Origin: Cuniculiplasma divulgatum
GTDB taxonomy: Archaea; Thermoplasmatota; Thermoplasmata; Thermoplasmatales; Thermoplasmataceae
Length of the DNA: 64,000 bases
Direction of reading: 5' to 3'
Assembly: GCA_031200235.1 (NCBI GenBank)
Contig: CP133595.1
Location: forward strand, 868,001 to 932,000
The notes beneath the pieces were generated by a model. That model did no database searches and was not told the DNA's origin. It saw only the letters and a list, made by a program, of their open reading frames with translations. Made by a program: the position numbers and the translations under genes. Positions 17,278 to 27,600 of this stretch are shown here, piece after piece; within the stretch, counting starts at the first letter, position 1, and each line of letters opens with the position of its first letter.

Positions 17278-18154
17278 GCATCATCCCCCTCTCAAGTCTC
17301 GCATTGAGATAGTCATCAAAGACTTCAATTGATTTAAGGAATACTGCCTGGCAGTCCTGAGTGTTCCTCATCTCCTTAGAATATTTTTCTATGAGGTCAA
17401 GAGCGGTTTCAGAATGTGAAACATCTGCATTGTAACCTTCTCCCAGAAAGTTTGCAGCCTCCTCTGTTATGCTGCCGTCCTTCAGGATCACCGGATCGAA
17501 ATATCCCATGCTTGCTCCATACTCCCTGATATTCCTGCTTGCTACAAGCTCAAGGGAATGCATGGCTGCCATCCCTTCAACGAATGTGAAATCCCTGCTC
17601 ATCATGCTCCATGCTTCAATGGCCCTTTTTGTGGCAGGAAGTGGCTCACTGCTGTATATTTCATCCCTGGAAACACCAAGAGATTCACCCATCCTGAGCA
17701 GGAGCTCGTGATGAGATGGTTTATTTTCGCCTGCACCGTACCATTCTGACACAATATTCTCAATCTCGAATGCCTGAACATCCTCCATGTCTGTATTGGA
17801 TATTATTGAAGCGCAGCTTCTCACCCACTGCTTGAGGAAGTGATGATGTTCCATGGCGTATCCCTTCAGCACATATTCCTTTGGGTGCTGCATCTCCAGA
17901 ATGAACATGTGAGGCGGATCCCCGTAAAATTTTCTCACAAAGTTAGAAATAATCCACTTTTTAAGGGAAGCTGTCCTGAAGAATTTTTCAAACTTCAGCT
18001 CCAGTTCATCCTGCCCAAACCGCTGCTTTCCAATATACCGGTTGAGCCACATTATATGGTCAGCATCGTTTTTCAGCTGGAGGGCATAGAAGTGGTCAGA
18101 AAGCCTTGCTATGGTATCGTTAAGCTGCACCATGCATACGGGGCATCGCGTCAT
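17258..18154 (-). CDS. Haem-oxygenase-like (TenA/PqqC/HDO-type) protein with N-terminal CxxC
   Basis: An all-helical protein of 298 residues. 'ENIVSEWYGAG', 'PSHHELLLRMGESLG' and 'ADVSHSETALDLIEKY' give the Glu/His/Asp/His pattern of haem-oxygenase-like diiron oxidases. An N-terminal 'CPVC' plus nearby His residues may form an extra zinc site. The substrate is unknown; relatives act on small metabolites or amino acids. It overlaps the Ta0938-like gene by 20 bases, and both carry metal-binding Cys. Long reach to a family, but the ligand pattern is clear. Confidence 0.55.
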   Translation of the reverse strand: MTRCPVCMVQLNDTIARLSDHFYALQLKNDADHIMWLNRYIGKQRFGQDELELKFEKFFRTASLKKWIISNFVRKFYGDPPHMFILEMQHPKEYVLKGYAMEHHHFLKQWVRSCASIISNTDMEDVQAFEIENIVSEWYGAGENKPSHHELLLRMGESLGVSRDEIYSSEPLPATKRAIEAWSMMSRDFTFVEGMAAMHSLELVASRNIREYGASMGYFDPVILKDGSITEEAANFLGEGYNADVSHSETALDLIEKYSKEMRNTQDCQAVFLKSIEVFDDYLNARLERGMMLEDKQQ

Positions 18155-18407
18155 TCTTTCCCAATGGTATCAGTACGGATATACTTTGCACTCAATACCC
18201 GTACCCGGAATGCTTTCTGGGATTCACTGATCCAATGGAAATGAATCCTAGCATATCCATTGCAGATGTAAAACTCACAATTGTAGGTAGCTTCCAGAAA
18301 AGAAGCACGCTGCTTTAATGATCCTTGGCCGGCAATCAATGTTTGTCCATCATTTGATTCTAATTATGCAATATATAATTCTATCTGACGTAAACTCATA
18401 GGTAAAC

Positions 18408-18423
18408 TACTTATATATAAGTA
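18408..18423. promoter_or_regulatory. 16-base perfect palindrome over the promoter of the DUF3834 gene
   Basis: TACTTATATATAAGTA reads the same on both strands and contains the TATA element, about 22 bases before ATG 18436. A repressor bound here would block TBP. Confidence 0.45.
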
Positions 18424-18435
18424 AAATACTGTATA

Positions 18436-19098
18436 ATGGAAAAAATAAATGTAATTGCAGCACCAGGTCCTGTATGCTATCCATTGATTGCAGCGCAGGA
18501 TGAGAGATTCAACATAACGTTCCAGAAGGAAGGAGATGCACCTGTGATTCTGGATTCTTCAGTATCCATGGCGAAGAGAGGCCTGACACCAAATGTTTCA
18601 CTCATAAGGGGACTCGCTGTGGCCTCACCAGGAATTGGAAAGAGGATTGGGATAATGAGGAGGGGAAGCTCCAATGAGATTCTTGTCAGAGCCATAATGC
18701 ACCTGAAACAGGAGCAGGTTGATGTTGTTACAGTAGAGGACGCGGCATCAATTGAAAGCATGATGAAGGAAGGTACCATTGATTCTGCCATTGTCCCAGC
18801 ACCTTTTGGAAAGGGCATATCCCTTGAAGCAATCCTGGAATCCCATGGAATCAGCACACCGGGAAGCTGCGTAGCAAAGGTTGACGATTCAGTCAGGAAA
18901 CCATTTGTGGAGGCTTACAGCAACGGAATAGAAAAAATGAGGAAAGATCCGGAGGGAACAGCAAAATATGTTGCGTCAGTACTTCCCAGCAAAACGGACC
19001 CGAACTTCATCAAAAAGGCCATACTTGAGACTGACACCTCTGTGAAAGATACCCAGGAACACAGGGAATTCGCTGACCTTGTGAGAAGATTCAGCTGA
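18436..19098 (+). CDS. DUF3834 protein, solute-binding-protein-like
   Basis: 220 residues, leaderless. It resembles DUF3834, described as related to solute-binding lipoproteins (periplasmic-binding fold). No signal peptide or lipobox is present here, so it is probably cytoplasmic. Motifs are weak: an N-terminal 'VIAAPGPVCYPLIAA' and a central 'GIGKRIGIMRRGSSNEILV'. The MFS gene follows 8 bases after the stop, so the pair may be a ligand sensor or scavenger and its transporter. Function unknown. Confidence 0.55.
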   Translation: MEKINVIAAPGPVCYPLIAAQDERFNITFQKEGDAPVILDSSVSMAKRGLTPNVSLIRGLAVASPGIGKRIGIMRRGSSNEILVRAIMHLKQEQVDVVTVEDAASIESMMKEGTIDSAIVPAPFGKGISLEAILESHGISTPGSCVAKVDDSVRKPFVEAYSNGIEKMRKDPEGTAKYVASVLPSKTDPNFIKKAILETDTSVKDTQEHREFADLVRRFS

Positions 19099-19105
19099 TG
19101 GTTAA

Positions 19106-20299
19106 ATGAACAGCAGGCAGTCATTCCTTTTCACCGTAATTGTGATAATATCTGCTACCTTTGCGGTGAGAGCCAGCAACAACATGTTCATGACAACGCT
19201 CCCTCTCCTTGCAAGGTATAATTTTCATTTTTCAGAGTTCCTTGTTGGCCTCATATCCACGGCAGGAGCAACGGGAACATTCATCATGAGCGCCATGATC
19301 AACGCAAGGCTGACATCAACCAGGCGCAGATGGGTGTTCATTCTTTCATCATTCGCCTACATGGTTGTATTTCCCCTGTTCTATATATCATCGGCCATTG
19401 TCATCTGGCCCCTTGTCCTCATTGCAGGGTTCGTTCTTGGAGCCATAATGCCAAACATAATCACTTCTGCCAGCCTTTTCAGTGACAGGAAGGTGCGTGA
19501 AAGGATACTTTCACTGTACACATTAACCCTGAGCATATCCCTGGTTGCTGGTCCGGCCATAGAATCTGAAATACTGAGATTCTTCACTCTTGAACAGTCC
19601 TTCCTCTTCTTCTCGATCCTTCCCGCTGTTGTGTTCGTTTCAGCATTCGGTATAAAGTTCCCGGATGAGAAAGGTAAAAGGATCACCGGTGGGGCGGAGG
19701 TCATGGAAAATCATGGATTCAGGGCGGCCATATACAACATAATGACATACAACATTCCATTCGCACTCATACTGACATTCGGTGGAATATTCGCAAAGGA
19801 ATATCTGAACGCATCCTATTCGCTGATAACACTGCTATTCAGCCTGTTCTTCCTGACCTCCTTTGCATCCAGGCTTGCGCTCACTCTCAGGCCCCCAAAT
19901 AACCTCAGGGTACTCATGACCATATCGGTCATAATCACAGGTGCCGGTCTTGTTGTTCTCAGCATGTCAAGGGACATCCTGATATTTTCCATAAGCTTCC
20001 TCATTCTGGGTTTTCCTCATGGCTTCACCTACCCACTGTCCATAATATCCATATCGAGGAGCATAAGCCCTGAGAAGAGGAACATTGCAAACAGCTACTT
20101 CTTTTCCCTCATGATGCTTGTTGGCGCAGTAATGCCGTTTGTGTCCGGCATCCTGGTTGACACCCTGGGATTGAGATACGCCTTCATGTCAATCATACCG
20201 GTTGTTGTGGTCCTGTATGTTCTGCTCAGGGTGGAGCTTGGCAGGGAAAAGGCCATTAAAAGTGCAATGGAGGACGGGAACGCCAACAGGGCCGCATAA
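19106..20299 (+). CDS. MFS transporter
   Basis: 397 residues with about 12 hydrophobic helices and few charged residues. The half-way basic loop and 'RAAIYNIMTYNIPFALIL' start the second half. The usual GRxxDRxGRR motif is degenerate ('ARLTSTRRRWV'), so the subfamily cannot be named. It is co-directional with the DUF3834 gene and separated by 7 bases. Substrate unknown. Confidence 0.75.
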   Translation: MNSRQSFLFTVIVIISATFAVRASNNMFMTTLPLLARYNFHFSEFLVGLISTAGATGTFIMSAMINARLTSTRRRWVFILSSFAYMVVFPLFYISSAIVIWPLVLIAGFVLGAIMPNIITSASLFSDRKVRERILSLYTLTLSISLVAGPAIESEILRFFTLEQSFLFFSILPAVVFVSAFGIKFPDEKGKRITGGAEVMENHGFRAAIYNIMTYNIPFALILTFGGIFAKEYLNASYSLITLLFSLFFLTSFASRLALTLRPPNNLRVLMTISVIITGAGLVVLSMSRDILIFSISFLILGFPHGFTYPLSIISISRSISPEKRNIANSYFFSLMMLVGAVMPFVSGILVDTLGLRYAFMSIIPVVVVLYVLLRVELGREKAIKSAMEDGNANRAA

Positions 20300-20374
20300 T
20301 CAGCCAATTTTTAACACTCTGTGCTGTTGACTGCCATCAGATAATGTCTAATCCAACAACAGCATACATTTGCC

Positions 20375-21382
20375 ATGAAGATCGCAGTCACAATGGGGGA
20401 CCCTGCAGGCATAGGGCCGGAAATTGTTGCAAAGGCCGTTGTGAAGCTGAAATCCAGTGCAGATGATCTCGTTATAGTTGGAAACAGGAAAGTCTTCGCG
20501 GAAACCATGGAAAAACTGGGTTTAGACACCAATGTGCTCAGGAATCTTCATACTGTTGATATCCAATCCAGGGATATTGAAATTGGCAAGCCGTCGGAGA
20601 TTTCAGGCAAGGTTGCCATTGAATCCATTGAAAAGGCCGTCGGGATGTGCCTGAATGGAACTGTACAGGGAATATGCACTGCACCCATAAGCAAGGAGGC
20701 CATAAAGATGGCCGGATCGCCCTACATAGATCATACTGAGATGCTGGGACATATGACATCAACAAAAAATGTGGTCACCATGTTTCAGACAGGAAAACTC
20801 AGGATAGTATTCGCAACCAAGCACCTTCCCCTAGCCCAGGCCATAAAGGAGATCAACAGCGATCTCATCACGAAATATATCTCACTTGCGGACATGTCGC
20901 TGAAGCTTCTTGGAATCAAGAGGCGGAAAATAGCAGTCGCAGCCCTGAATCCTCATGCCGGAGACGGCGGACTTCTTGGGATTGAAGAGATTCAGATGAT
21001 TGGTCCTGCGGTTAAGTCTGCATCAGCAGATTTTGATGTATCGGGGCCTTATGCCGCTGATTCCGTTTTTTACCGTGCTTCTCTGGGTGAATTTGATGCG
21101 GTTGTCTCACTCTATCATGATCAGGGCCACATTGCAGCAAAGATGCTGGATTTCCATGGCACTGTGAGCATGAACCCTGGATTACCCTTCCTCAGGACAT
21201 CAGTGGATCACGGCACGGCCTTCGATATTGCGGGAAGGGGAATCGCAAGGGAGGACAGCATGGTCTCCGCCATCAGGCTGGCTCTGGAAAAAGCAGAAGT
21301 CTACCGGAGAAATTATGAATATCTGTCCAGGAATGTTCAGGGTGGTAGTATTCCCGATACGGGCAGTGAACGTGTCAGGTAG
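20375..21382 (+). CDS. PdxA-family 4-phosphate dehydrogenase (PdxA/PdxA2)
   Basis: NAD-dependent, metal-binding oxidoreductase. The family start 'MGDPAGIGPEI', the substrate His in 'DHTEMLGHM', 'NPHAGDGGLLGIEE', the metal His in 'LYHDQGHIAAKM' and 'TSVDHGTAFDIAG' are all present, with normal length (335). Archaea make PLP with PdxS/PdxT (pdxT is 5 kb away), so classic 4-hydroxythreonine-phosphate oxidation is unlikely. The PdxA2 role (D-threonate or D-erythronate phosphate catabolism) is a better guess. Confidence 0.85.
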   Translation: MKIAVTMGDPAGIGPEIVAKAVVKLKSSADDLVIVGNRKVFAETMEKLGLDTNVLRNLHTVDIQSRDIEIGKPSEISGKVAIESIEKAVGMCLNGTVQGICTAPISKEAIKMAGSPYIDHTEMLGHMTSTKNVVTMFQTGKLRIVFATKHLPLAQAIKEINSDLITKYISLADMSLKLLGIKRRKIAVAALNPHAGDGGLLGIEEIQMIGPAVKSASADFDVSGPYAADSVFYRASLGEFDAVVSLYHDQGHIAAKMLDFHGTVSMNPGLPFLRTSVDHGTAFDIAGRGIAREDSMVSAIRLALEKAEVYRRNYEYLSRNVQGGSIPDTGSERVR

Positions 21383-21547
21383 AAACCTGAAAATTCTCGG
21401 TAATATTTAAATAAAATACACAGATTGAGTGTCAGTCAGATAGTATGTGGTCCAGAGGGATGGAGTTCCCCATGATTGTCTCCATGAGACTGATAACTCC
21501 TGAGGAGCAACTGATGATTGCAGAGGGTTGCGGCAGGAGTGAAGGTG

Positions 21548-23068
21548 ATGGTTTTCAACAGTATTCTGTGGACAAAGGGCCAAACAGGTCATCTTGCAGA
21601 GGAAGATCCTGATTTCTTCGTTGATCTCAATATTGATCAGATCATAAACGGGATAACGGCGGCATATGGAGATTACGACCTGCGACCATTATTTGATACA
21701 ATACCTGAAAGCATTGAAACTGTGAGATACAGGCAGGAGATTTTCAGAGACCTCCAGAACATGGAGACATTAGCAGCATTGAGAGATTATTCCACAAGAA
21801 TGAAGAGCGTCAACAGGAGACTTTCCGGAATAGAAAAGCTCGCTGAATATCAGAAGCAGGGCTGGCATCTGGACGCCGCCCTGATGTACTTTGATGCAGT
21901 GCGGGATTTTGCAGCAAGACTGGAAAGCGCAGACCTTGATTCCCAGGGCCTGAGATCACTGAGGGACTATGTAAAAGAGTATGTGGATTCCCAAAGCTTC
22001 AGGGAAACTTCAGAGGAGGCAGGGCGTGTCAAAGCAGGTTTATCCTCAATCCGTTATGAGATGGCCATAGGATCGTCAAGGGTTACGGTAAGGAAAGACA
22101 GAGGCAGGGAGAACTACAATGAAATTGTGCATGACGCCTTCAGCAAATTCAGGGAAGTCAAAGAATCAGCAGGGAACCGGCAGCACTTGAACGATCCTTC
22201 CATGAACCATGTCGAAATCTCAGTTCTGGCACTGATTGCACGTCTGTTCTCGGAAGAGTTCAGGGCGCTCATGAGCTTCTATGAAAACCACACAGGTTTC
22301 ATTGAACCTGTTATGGCACGCATATACAGGGAGTCACAATTCTACATCTCTTATCTGGAATACATAAAGCCTGTCAAAAATGCAGGACTGGAATTTTGCA
22401 TACCCGAAATTGGAAAAGACAGGGACATTTATTGCATAATGTCATTCGATCTTGCTCTTGCGCACAAACTTTCATCATCAGGCTTGCCCGTGGTGGCAAA
22501 CGATTTCAGATTATCCGAAAATGAAAACACTATTGTTGTGACCGGTCCCAACAACGGCGGAAAAACAACCTTCGCCAGATCATTTGGACAGGCGCACTTT
22601 TTGGCTGCACTTGGCCTCCCAATCCCTGGAAGGGAAGCAAGACTCTTTCTTGTGGATAATATATACACTCATTTCGAGAAATCTGAGGATCCAGAGAACC
22701 TAAGGGGAAAGCTGGAAGATGATCTTATGAGAATGCGTAGGATCCTGGAATCCGCCACTGAGAGGAGCATAATTATCATAAATGAAATGCTGAGTTCAAC
22801 AACTTCAAAGGATGCAATTCAGATAGGAAGAAAAATTATTGACCTCATCAGGAAGAAGAATTCCGTATGTGTTTATGTGACATTTCTTGATGAATTTGCC
22901 CGCTTAAATGGTGTGGTCAGCATGGTGAGCCATGTTGATCCATCTATGCCTGAATTAAGAACATTCCGAGTCTTGAGAAGTGAACCAAATGGCCTTGCCT
23001 ATGCTAGAGCCATAGCAGAGAAGTACGGGCTCACATATGAGAAGATTGTGGGGAGGATCAGAGAATGA
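21548..23068 (+). CDS. MutS-like ATPase, first of a pair
   Basis: About 506 residues with a helical lever-like region and a C-terminal MutS domain V. Walker A is 'TGPNNGGKTTFARSFG'. The Walker B position reads 'IIIINEML', with Asn before Glu instead of the Asp-Glu of true MutS. The mismatch-reading domain I is absent. ATG 21548 has a good Shine-Dalgarno-like GAAGGTG directly before it; an in-frame ATG at 21518 is less likely. It overlaps its partner by 4 bases, so a heterodimer is probable. The role (recombination or defence rather than mismatch repair) is open. Confidence 0.8.
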   Translation: MVFNSILWTKGQTGHLAEEDPDFFVDLNIDQIINGITAAYGDYDLRPLFDTIPESIETVRYRQEIFRDLQNMETLAALRDYSTRMKSVNRRLSGIEKLAEYQKQGWHLDAALMYFDAVRDFAARLESADLDSQGLRSLRDYVKEYVDSQSFRETSEEAGRVKAGLSSIRYEMAIGSSRVTVRKDRGRENYNEIVHDAFSKFREVKESAGNRQHLNDPSMNHVEISVLALIARLFSEEFRALMSFYENHTGFIEPVMARIYRESQFYISYLEYIKPVKNAGLEFCIPEIGKDRDIYCIMSFDLALAHKLSSSGLPVVANDFRLSENENTIVVTGPNNGGKTTFARSFGQAHFLAALGLPIPGREARLFLVDNIYTHFEKSEDPENLRGKLEDDLMRMRRILESATERSIIIINEMLSSTTSKDAIQIGRKIIDLIRKKNSVCVYVTFLDEFARLNGVVSMVSHVDPSMPELRTFRVLRSEPNGLAYARAIAEKYGLTYEKIVGRIRE

Positions 23069-24612
23069 GGGTGAACCTGCTTTTCAGGAATAGTGATCAT
23101 TCGAACTTAGAAAGCATTCCATGGAACAACAAGGACCTGGAAAAGGATCTGGACCTTGAAACCATATTCAACGCAATGGCCCATAATGACAGCTATGTAT
23201 TTGATGTATGCCAGAAAACAGTCCTGGGGAGCCTCAAAGATCGTGAAACCATAATGTACCGCCAGGAGGTAGCAAAGGATGCCATAGAAAACCAAGCACT
23301 GGTGAGAGATATATATGCAACAATTGTCAATGCTGTTGCTGAAGCCAGAAAACAGCATTTCTGGATAAGTCGATCAAATCCGGAATTTGTTCTCCACGAA
23401 TCCATTTCTGTGCTGAAGATTTATCTTTCTGCTTTGACAAAGATCCGGGAAATTGGAAGATCAGCGCTGCCATCGCTTCATTCAGAAGGTTTCAGGCAGC
23501 TCTTCACCATGATAATCAATGAATTCGACGAAGAATACATAGATATGGTTTCCAAACACCTGGAAAACCTTCGTTTTCCCAGGGGAATATACGTTCGTGG
23601 CGAAATTGGGATGGGAAGCTCGCTTACTGGATATACATTGGTGGTGCCGGATATCAGGCCAGACAAACTTATGGAAAAGATCGTCCACATAAGGGAACCC
23701 CATTATACCTATACCCTTCCTGACCGTGACGAAAGTGGAGCCCAGGCACTTGCCGAGATGCGCACAAGAAGCATAATGGAAACATCCCACATAGTTAGCG
23801 AATCCGCAGAAAATGTCCTGTCTTTCATTGACAGGCTGAAAGAGGAAATGGCATTCTATCTGGGATGCATCAATCTGTGGAATGAACTGAAGTTCCTGGG
23901 TGCAAAAGCCTCATTTCCCGAGCCTGAAGACGATCACAGGAAGGGAACCGTGTACCGGGGCCTATATGATGTGGCGCTGACCCTCAGGACTGATCAGGCT
24001 GCTGTGGGAAACTCGCTTATTGCAGAGAACGACAGCATAATATTCATAACCGGCGCCAATAGAGGTGGGAAATCAACACTCCTCAGGGCCATTGGGCAGG
24101 CACAACTAATGATGCAGTGCGGGATGTTTGTTACCGCAGAATCATTTAGCACATACATAGCAAGTGCCATCATTACGCATTTCAAGAGAGAGGAGGATTC
24201 CAGTATGGCTATGGGAAAATTTGACGAGGAACTCAAGAGGATGAGCAAAATAATTGACAACATACATCCCGGAAGCAGACTGCTTTTCAACGAATCATTC
24301 TCGTCTACAAACGTGAGAGAAGGTTCTGAACTTGCCATGCAGATTATAAACGCTATGCTGGACAGAGGAATGAAGATCGTATTTGTAACACATTTCAACG
24401 AACTTGCAGAAGCATACATTGGAAATGTGCACAGACCAACCTTTCTCAGAGCAGAGAGGCTCGAGGATGGAACACGCACATTCAGGGTCATTCAGGCCGA
24501 TCCAATTCCAACAAGCTTTGGGTATGACATTTTCCAGAAAATTTTCGGAGAAGGTGGTCAGATTCAAGCAGTCACGCCCTCAGAAAACCTCGTAGATGAG
24601 CATACGTCCTAG
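23065..24612 (+). CDS. MutS-like ATPase, second of a pair
   Basis: 515 residues with the same layout as its upstream neighbour. Walker A is 'TGANRGGKSTLLRAIG' and the Walker B region 'LLFNESFSSTNVREGSEL' again has Asn-Glu. The two proteins differ strongly outside the ATPase domain, so this is an old duplication rather than a recent one. ATGA overlap implies coupled translation. The convergent PLD-helicase-DUF3427 gene follows, with only about 65 bases between the stops. Confidence 0.8.
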   Translation: MRVNLLFRNSDHSNLESIPWNNKDLEKDLDLETIFNAMAHNDSYVFDVCQKTVLGSLKDRETIMYRQEVAKDAIENQALVRDIYATIVNAVAEARKQHFWISRSNPEFVLHESISVLKIYLSALTKIREIGRSALPSLHSEGFRQLFTMIINEFDEEYIDMVSKHLENLRFPRGIYVRGEIGMGSSLTGYTLVVPDIRPDKLMEKIVHIREPHYTYTLPDRDESGAQALAEMRTRSIMETSHIVSESAENVLSFIDRLKEEMAFYLGCINLWNELKFLGAKASFPEPEDDHRKGTVYRGLYDVALTLRTDQAAVGNSLIAENDSIIFITGANRGGKSTLLRAIGQAQLMMQCGMFVTAESFSTYIASAIITHFKREEDSSMAMGKFDEELKRMSKIIDNIHPGSRLLFNESFSSTNVREGSELAMQIINAMLDRGMKIVFVTHFNELAEAYIGNVHRPTFLRAERLEDGTRTFRVIQADPIPTSFGYDIFQKIFGEGGQIQAVTPSENLVDEHTS

Positions 24613-24678
24613 GGTAAGCAGCCATTAATCTTTACAGTGTTAGCTTACACAACATCTCTTGACCAGTTCTGGCCTGTG

Positions 24679-27600
24679 TCAGGCCGGCACCATGACGTTG
24701 GTGTATGCAAGAAATCTTGCTGGAATTGGTCTGTCAAGCTTCCACACAACATTCATTGGCCTGCTTCCGGTGTGGCTCAGGTAACTGGCAGTTCCAAGAA
24801 ACGTATATGGAGAGGCACCTGCCATATCTTCCCGGTTTTCCCGCACAAAGAGAACAATCTTTCCACCGTTCCTGCTGTGGTTCACATACCTCTGCCCCGT
24901 AGCTGAATCTTCTGAAGTTGTGCTCTGGCTCTGCCAGTGAAATAGCGAATCGCTTATGGAATAATCCCTGTACATGGTGGACGGAGAGTAGTGCTCTTCC
25001 GATTTGTTCAGGGTGATGAACAGCAGGTCAATTTTCTTGTCTGGAATGTATTTCACTCCTTCCCTGACATTTCCAGGCGTCAGATAATCAAAGGCCACAA
25101 GAATCTGGTCTCTGGTATAGTTGCAGTGGAGATACAGTGGCGATTCAAATCCAAGGTCGACAGGCTCATCCACAAAGTCAATGCTGTTGAGGTTGTACCG
25201 GAGGATTTCCAGTAACTCAGCAAACATGTTGCTGTTGTCCCTTATCTTAATGAGCCCGTCCATTACGTCAGTGAATCCACACATCCCGGGGCTTTTCTGC
25301 CATACTGTGAAGTGAAACATCATGAGCATCCTGTATTTCTCAGGTTCAAGCTTCTCTACGTCGAGAGAATCCAGATCATCAAGAGCGCTGATGAGAAACT
25401 CAAGCCACTTCCTTGAATTTATTGAACATATGCGCGAGAAAGCCTTGGTCATGACCTTTTCCAGTGGCTCATTAAAATCTTCAATTATGCCAGCCCTTTC
25501 CTTAAGTCTGTAGAAACTGTACCTTCCATAAATTTCACGGATATCCATGTGATAGTAACTGAGAAAATTTTCCAGCGAAAGATCCAGTGACGTGCTATCA
25601 TGGAATGATGAAATCCTTGATATCATACCGGAAAGTGTGCCGATGGATTCCTTTATATTCTTCAGTATAAATTCTGTGGCCCTTCGCTCAAGTTGAATAT
25701 AGCAGCCTGTTGGGACTCCAGGAAATCCGTTCTTTATCTCATTTACAATACCCCTGCTACTCTTGCCTAAGAGGGCCTTGAACTTGGATTCAAAATCATA
25801 CCTGTGGTTTGCCTGCCCAACAAAATCCAGAACAGTCAGGCATTCTTTGTCTTCGGTGATCCTGAGGCCACGCCCAAGCTGCTGCAAGAAAACGGTCAGA
25901 CTTTCCGTGGGCCTGAGGAAAAGAATTGTGTTTATCTCAGGAATGTCCACTCCCTCATTGTAAATGTCCACAACAAAAATAAACCTGATTTTCCCTGATG
26001 TTAGAGCCTTTCTGGCGGTGAACCTCTCATCATCAGATGAATCTGAAGTCAGTGTCATTGAGGCAATTCCTGCTTCATTGAACTGCCTGGCCATGAAGGC
26101 AGCATGAACTTTGGAGACACAGAACCCAAGACCCCTGACGGTCCTTATATCTGAGATGTATTTCATCACAGAATCAATTATGAGTGTTGCACGTGTAATC
26201 CCCCACCCATTTTCATCAGTGTAGAGTTTTTCAATCTCAGAGCTGTCATAGCCTCCCCTTGTCCAGTGCAGTTCCTGGAGGCTCACAGGATCAGTTATGA
26301 CAAAATACTGGAAAGGGCTCAGCAGCTTTCTGTCAATGGCTTCCGGCAATCTGATTTCCGCAGAGATGCGGTTCCCGAAATAGCCAAGTATATTTCTGCC
26401 ATCCATACGTTCCGGTGTTGCTGTAAGTCCCATGAGGACCTTCGGATGATAATATTCTAGAAGCTTCTGGTAGCTTGCTGAAGCCGCATGGTGAAATTCG
26501 TCTATCACTATATAATCATAATAATATGGGTCTGCCTGGCGGAACAGCTCCTGTGAATTGAATGACTGGATACTTACGAAAAGATGTTCCAGGCTGGATG
26601 GTTTGAAATTCCCCACCATCAGTTCTCCGAAATTATAATCCCTGAGAATTCCACGGAAACAATCAATGCTCTGTCTGAGAATCTCCTCACGGTGTGCCAC
26701 AAAAAGGAGCCGGTGCCTCCCATTTTTCACTTCACTGCGGAATTTTCTATAATCAAATGCGGATATGACCGTTTTTCCTGTGCCGGTTGCAGCAACCACG
26801 AGATTCCTGTAATTGTTGTGCACCAGCCTCTCAGCTTCCAGTTTCTCCAGGATCTCCATCTGATATGTGTATGGATGTATTTCAAAAAGGAATGGAGCAG
26901 CAGTTCCTGATTCTCTGCCCTTTTCCGCGTCTATTGCCCTGATGAATCTTGATCGGTCTTCAGGGCCGTACGGTTCAAAATCCTTTGAGTTCCAATAGGT
27001 TTCAAATGTCGCATTGACCTTCTGCATGGTGCTGGCCATGTCCTTCTCAGTAACCTTAACGTTCCACTCCAGCCCACTGGACACCGCGGCATTGGAAAGA
27101 TTTGATGATCCCACGTAGGCTGTTGAAAAGCCATTTTCTCTTTTAAATATATAAGTTTTGGCATGCAGCCTTGTTCTCTGGGTGTCATAGGAAATTCTAA
27201 TCTCTGTATTTGGGAGTCTGCTGATCTCTTCCACGGCCTTTATGTCTGTTGCACCCATGTATGAGGTTGTTATTACCCTCAACTTTCCTCCCCGGGTTGT
27301 GAAATCTCTGAGGTCATCAATAATAAGCCGCAGACCGCTCCACCTTATAAAGGAAACAAGCATATCCACGGAATCGCAGGACCGTATCTCCCTTTTCAGC
27401 TCTGAATAAAGGCTGGGCTCACCAAGAGATCCCGTGAAAATGGAACTCCTGGAGATGGACGATTCTGGCCTTACAATTGCATGATTCTCTGGTGTTCCGT
27501 CGGCCTCAGAGATCCTTTCTGTAACGGACAGTAATTTCTCTCCTAGCTCATGAATCAGGAACTCATCCATTTTAAGCCCATTCTTCTGGAGATTCATGGA

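Noticed and set aside
21443-21610. 55-codon frame upstream of the first MutS-like gene
   Set aside because: It overlaps the start of the real gene in another frame, with no motif and no separate promoter.
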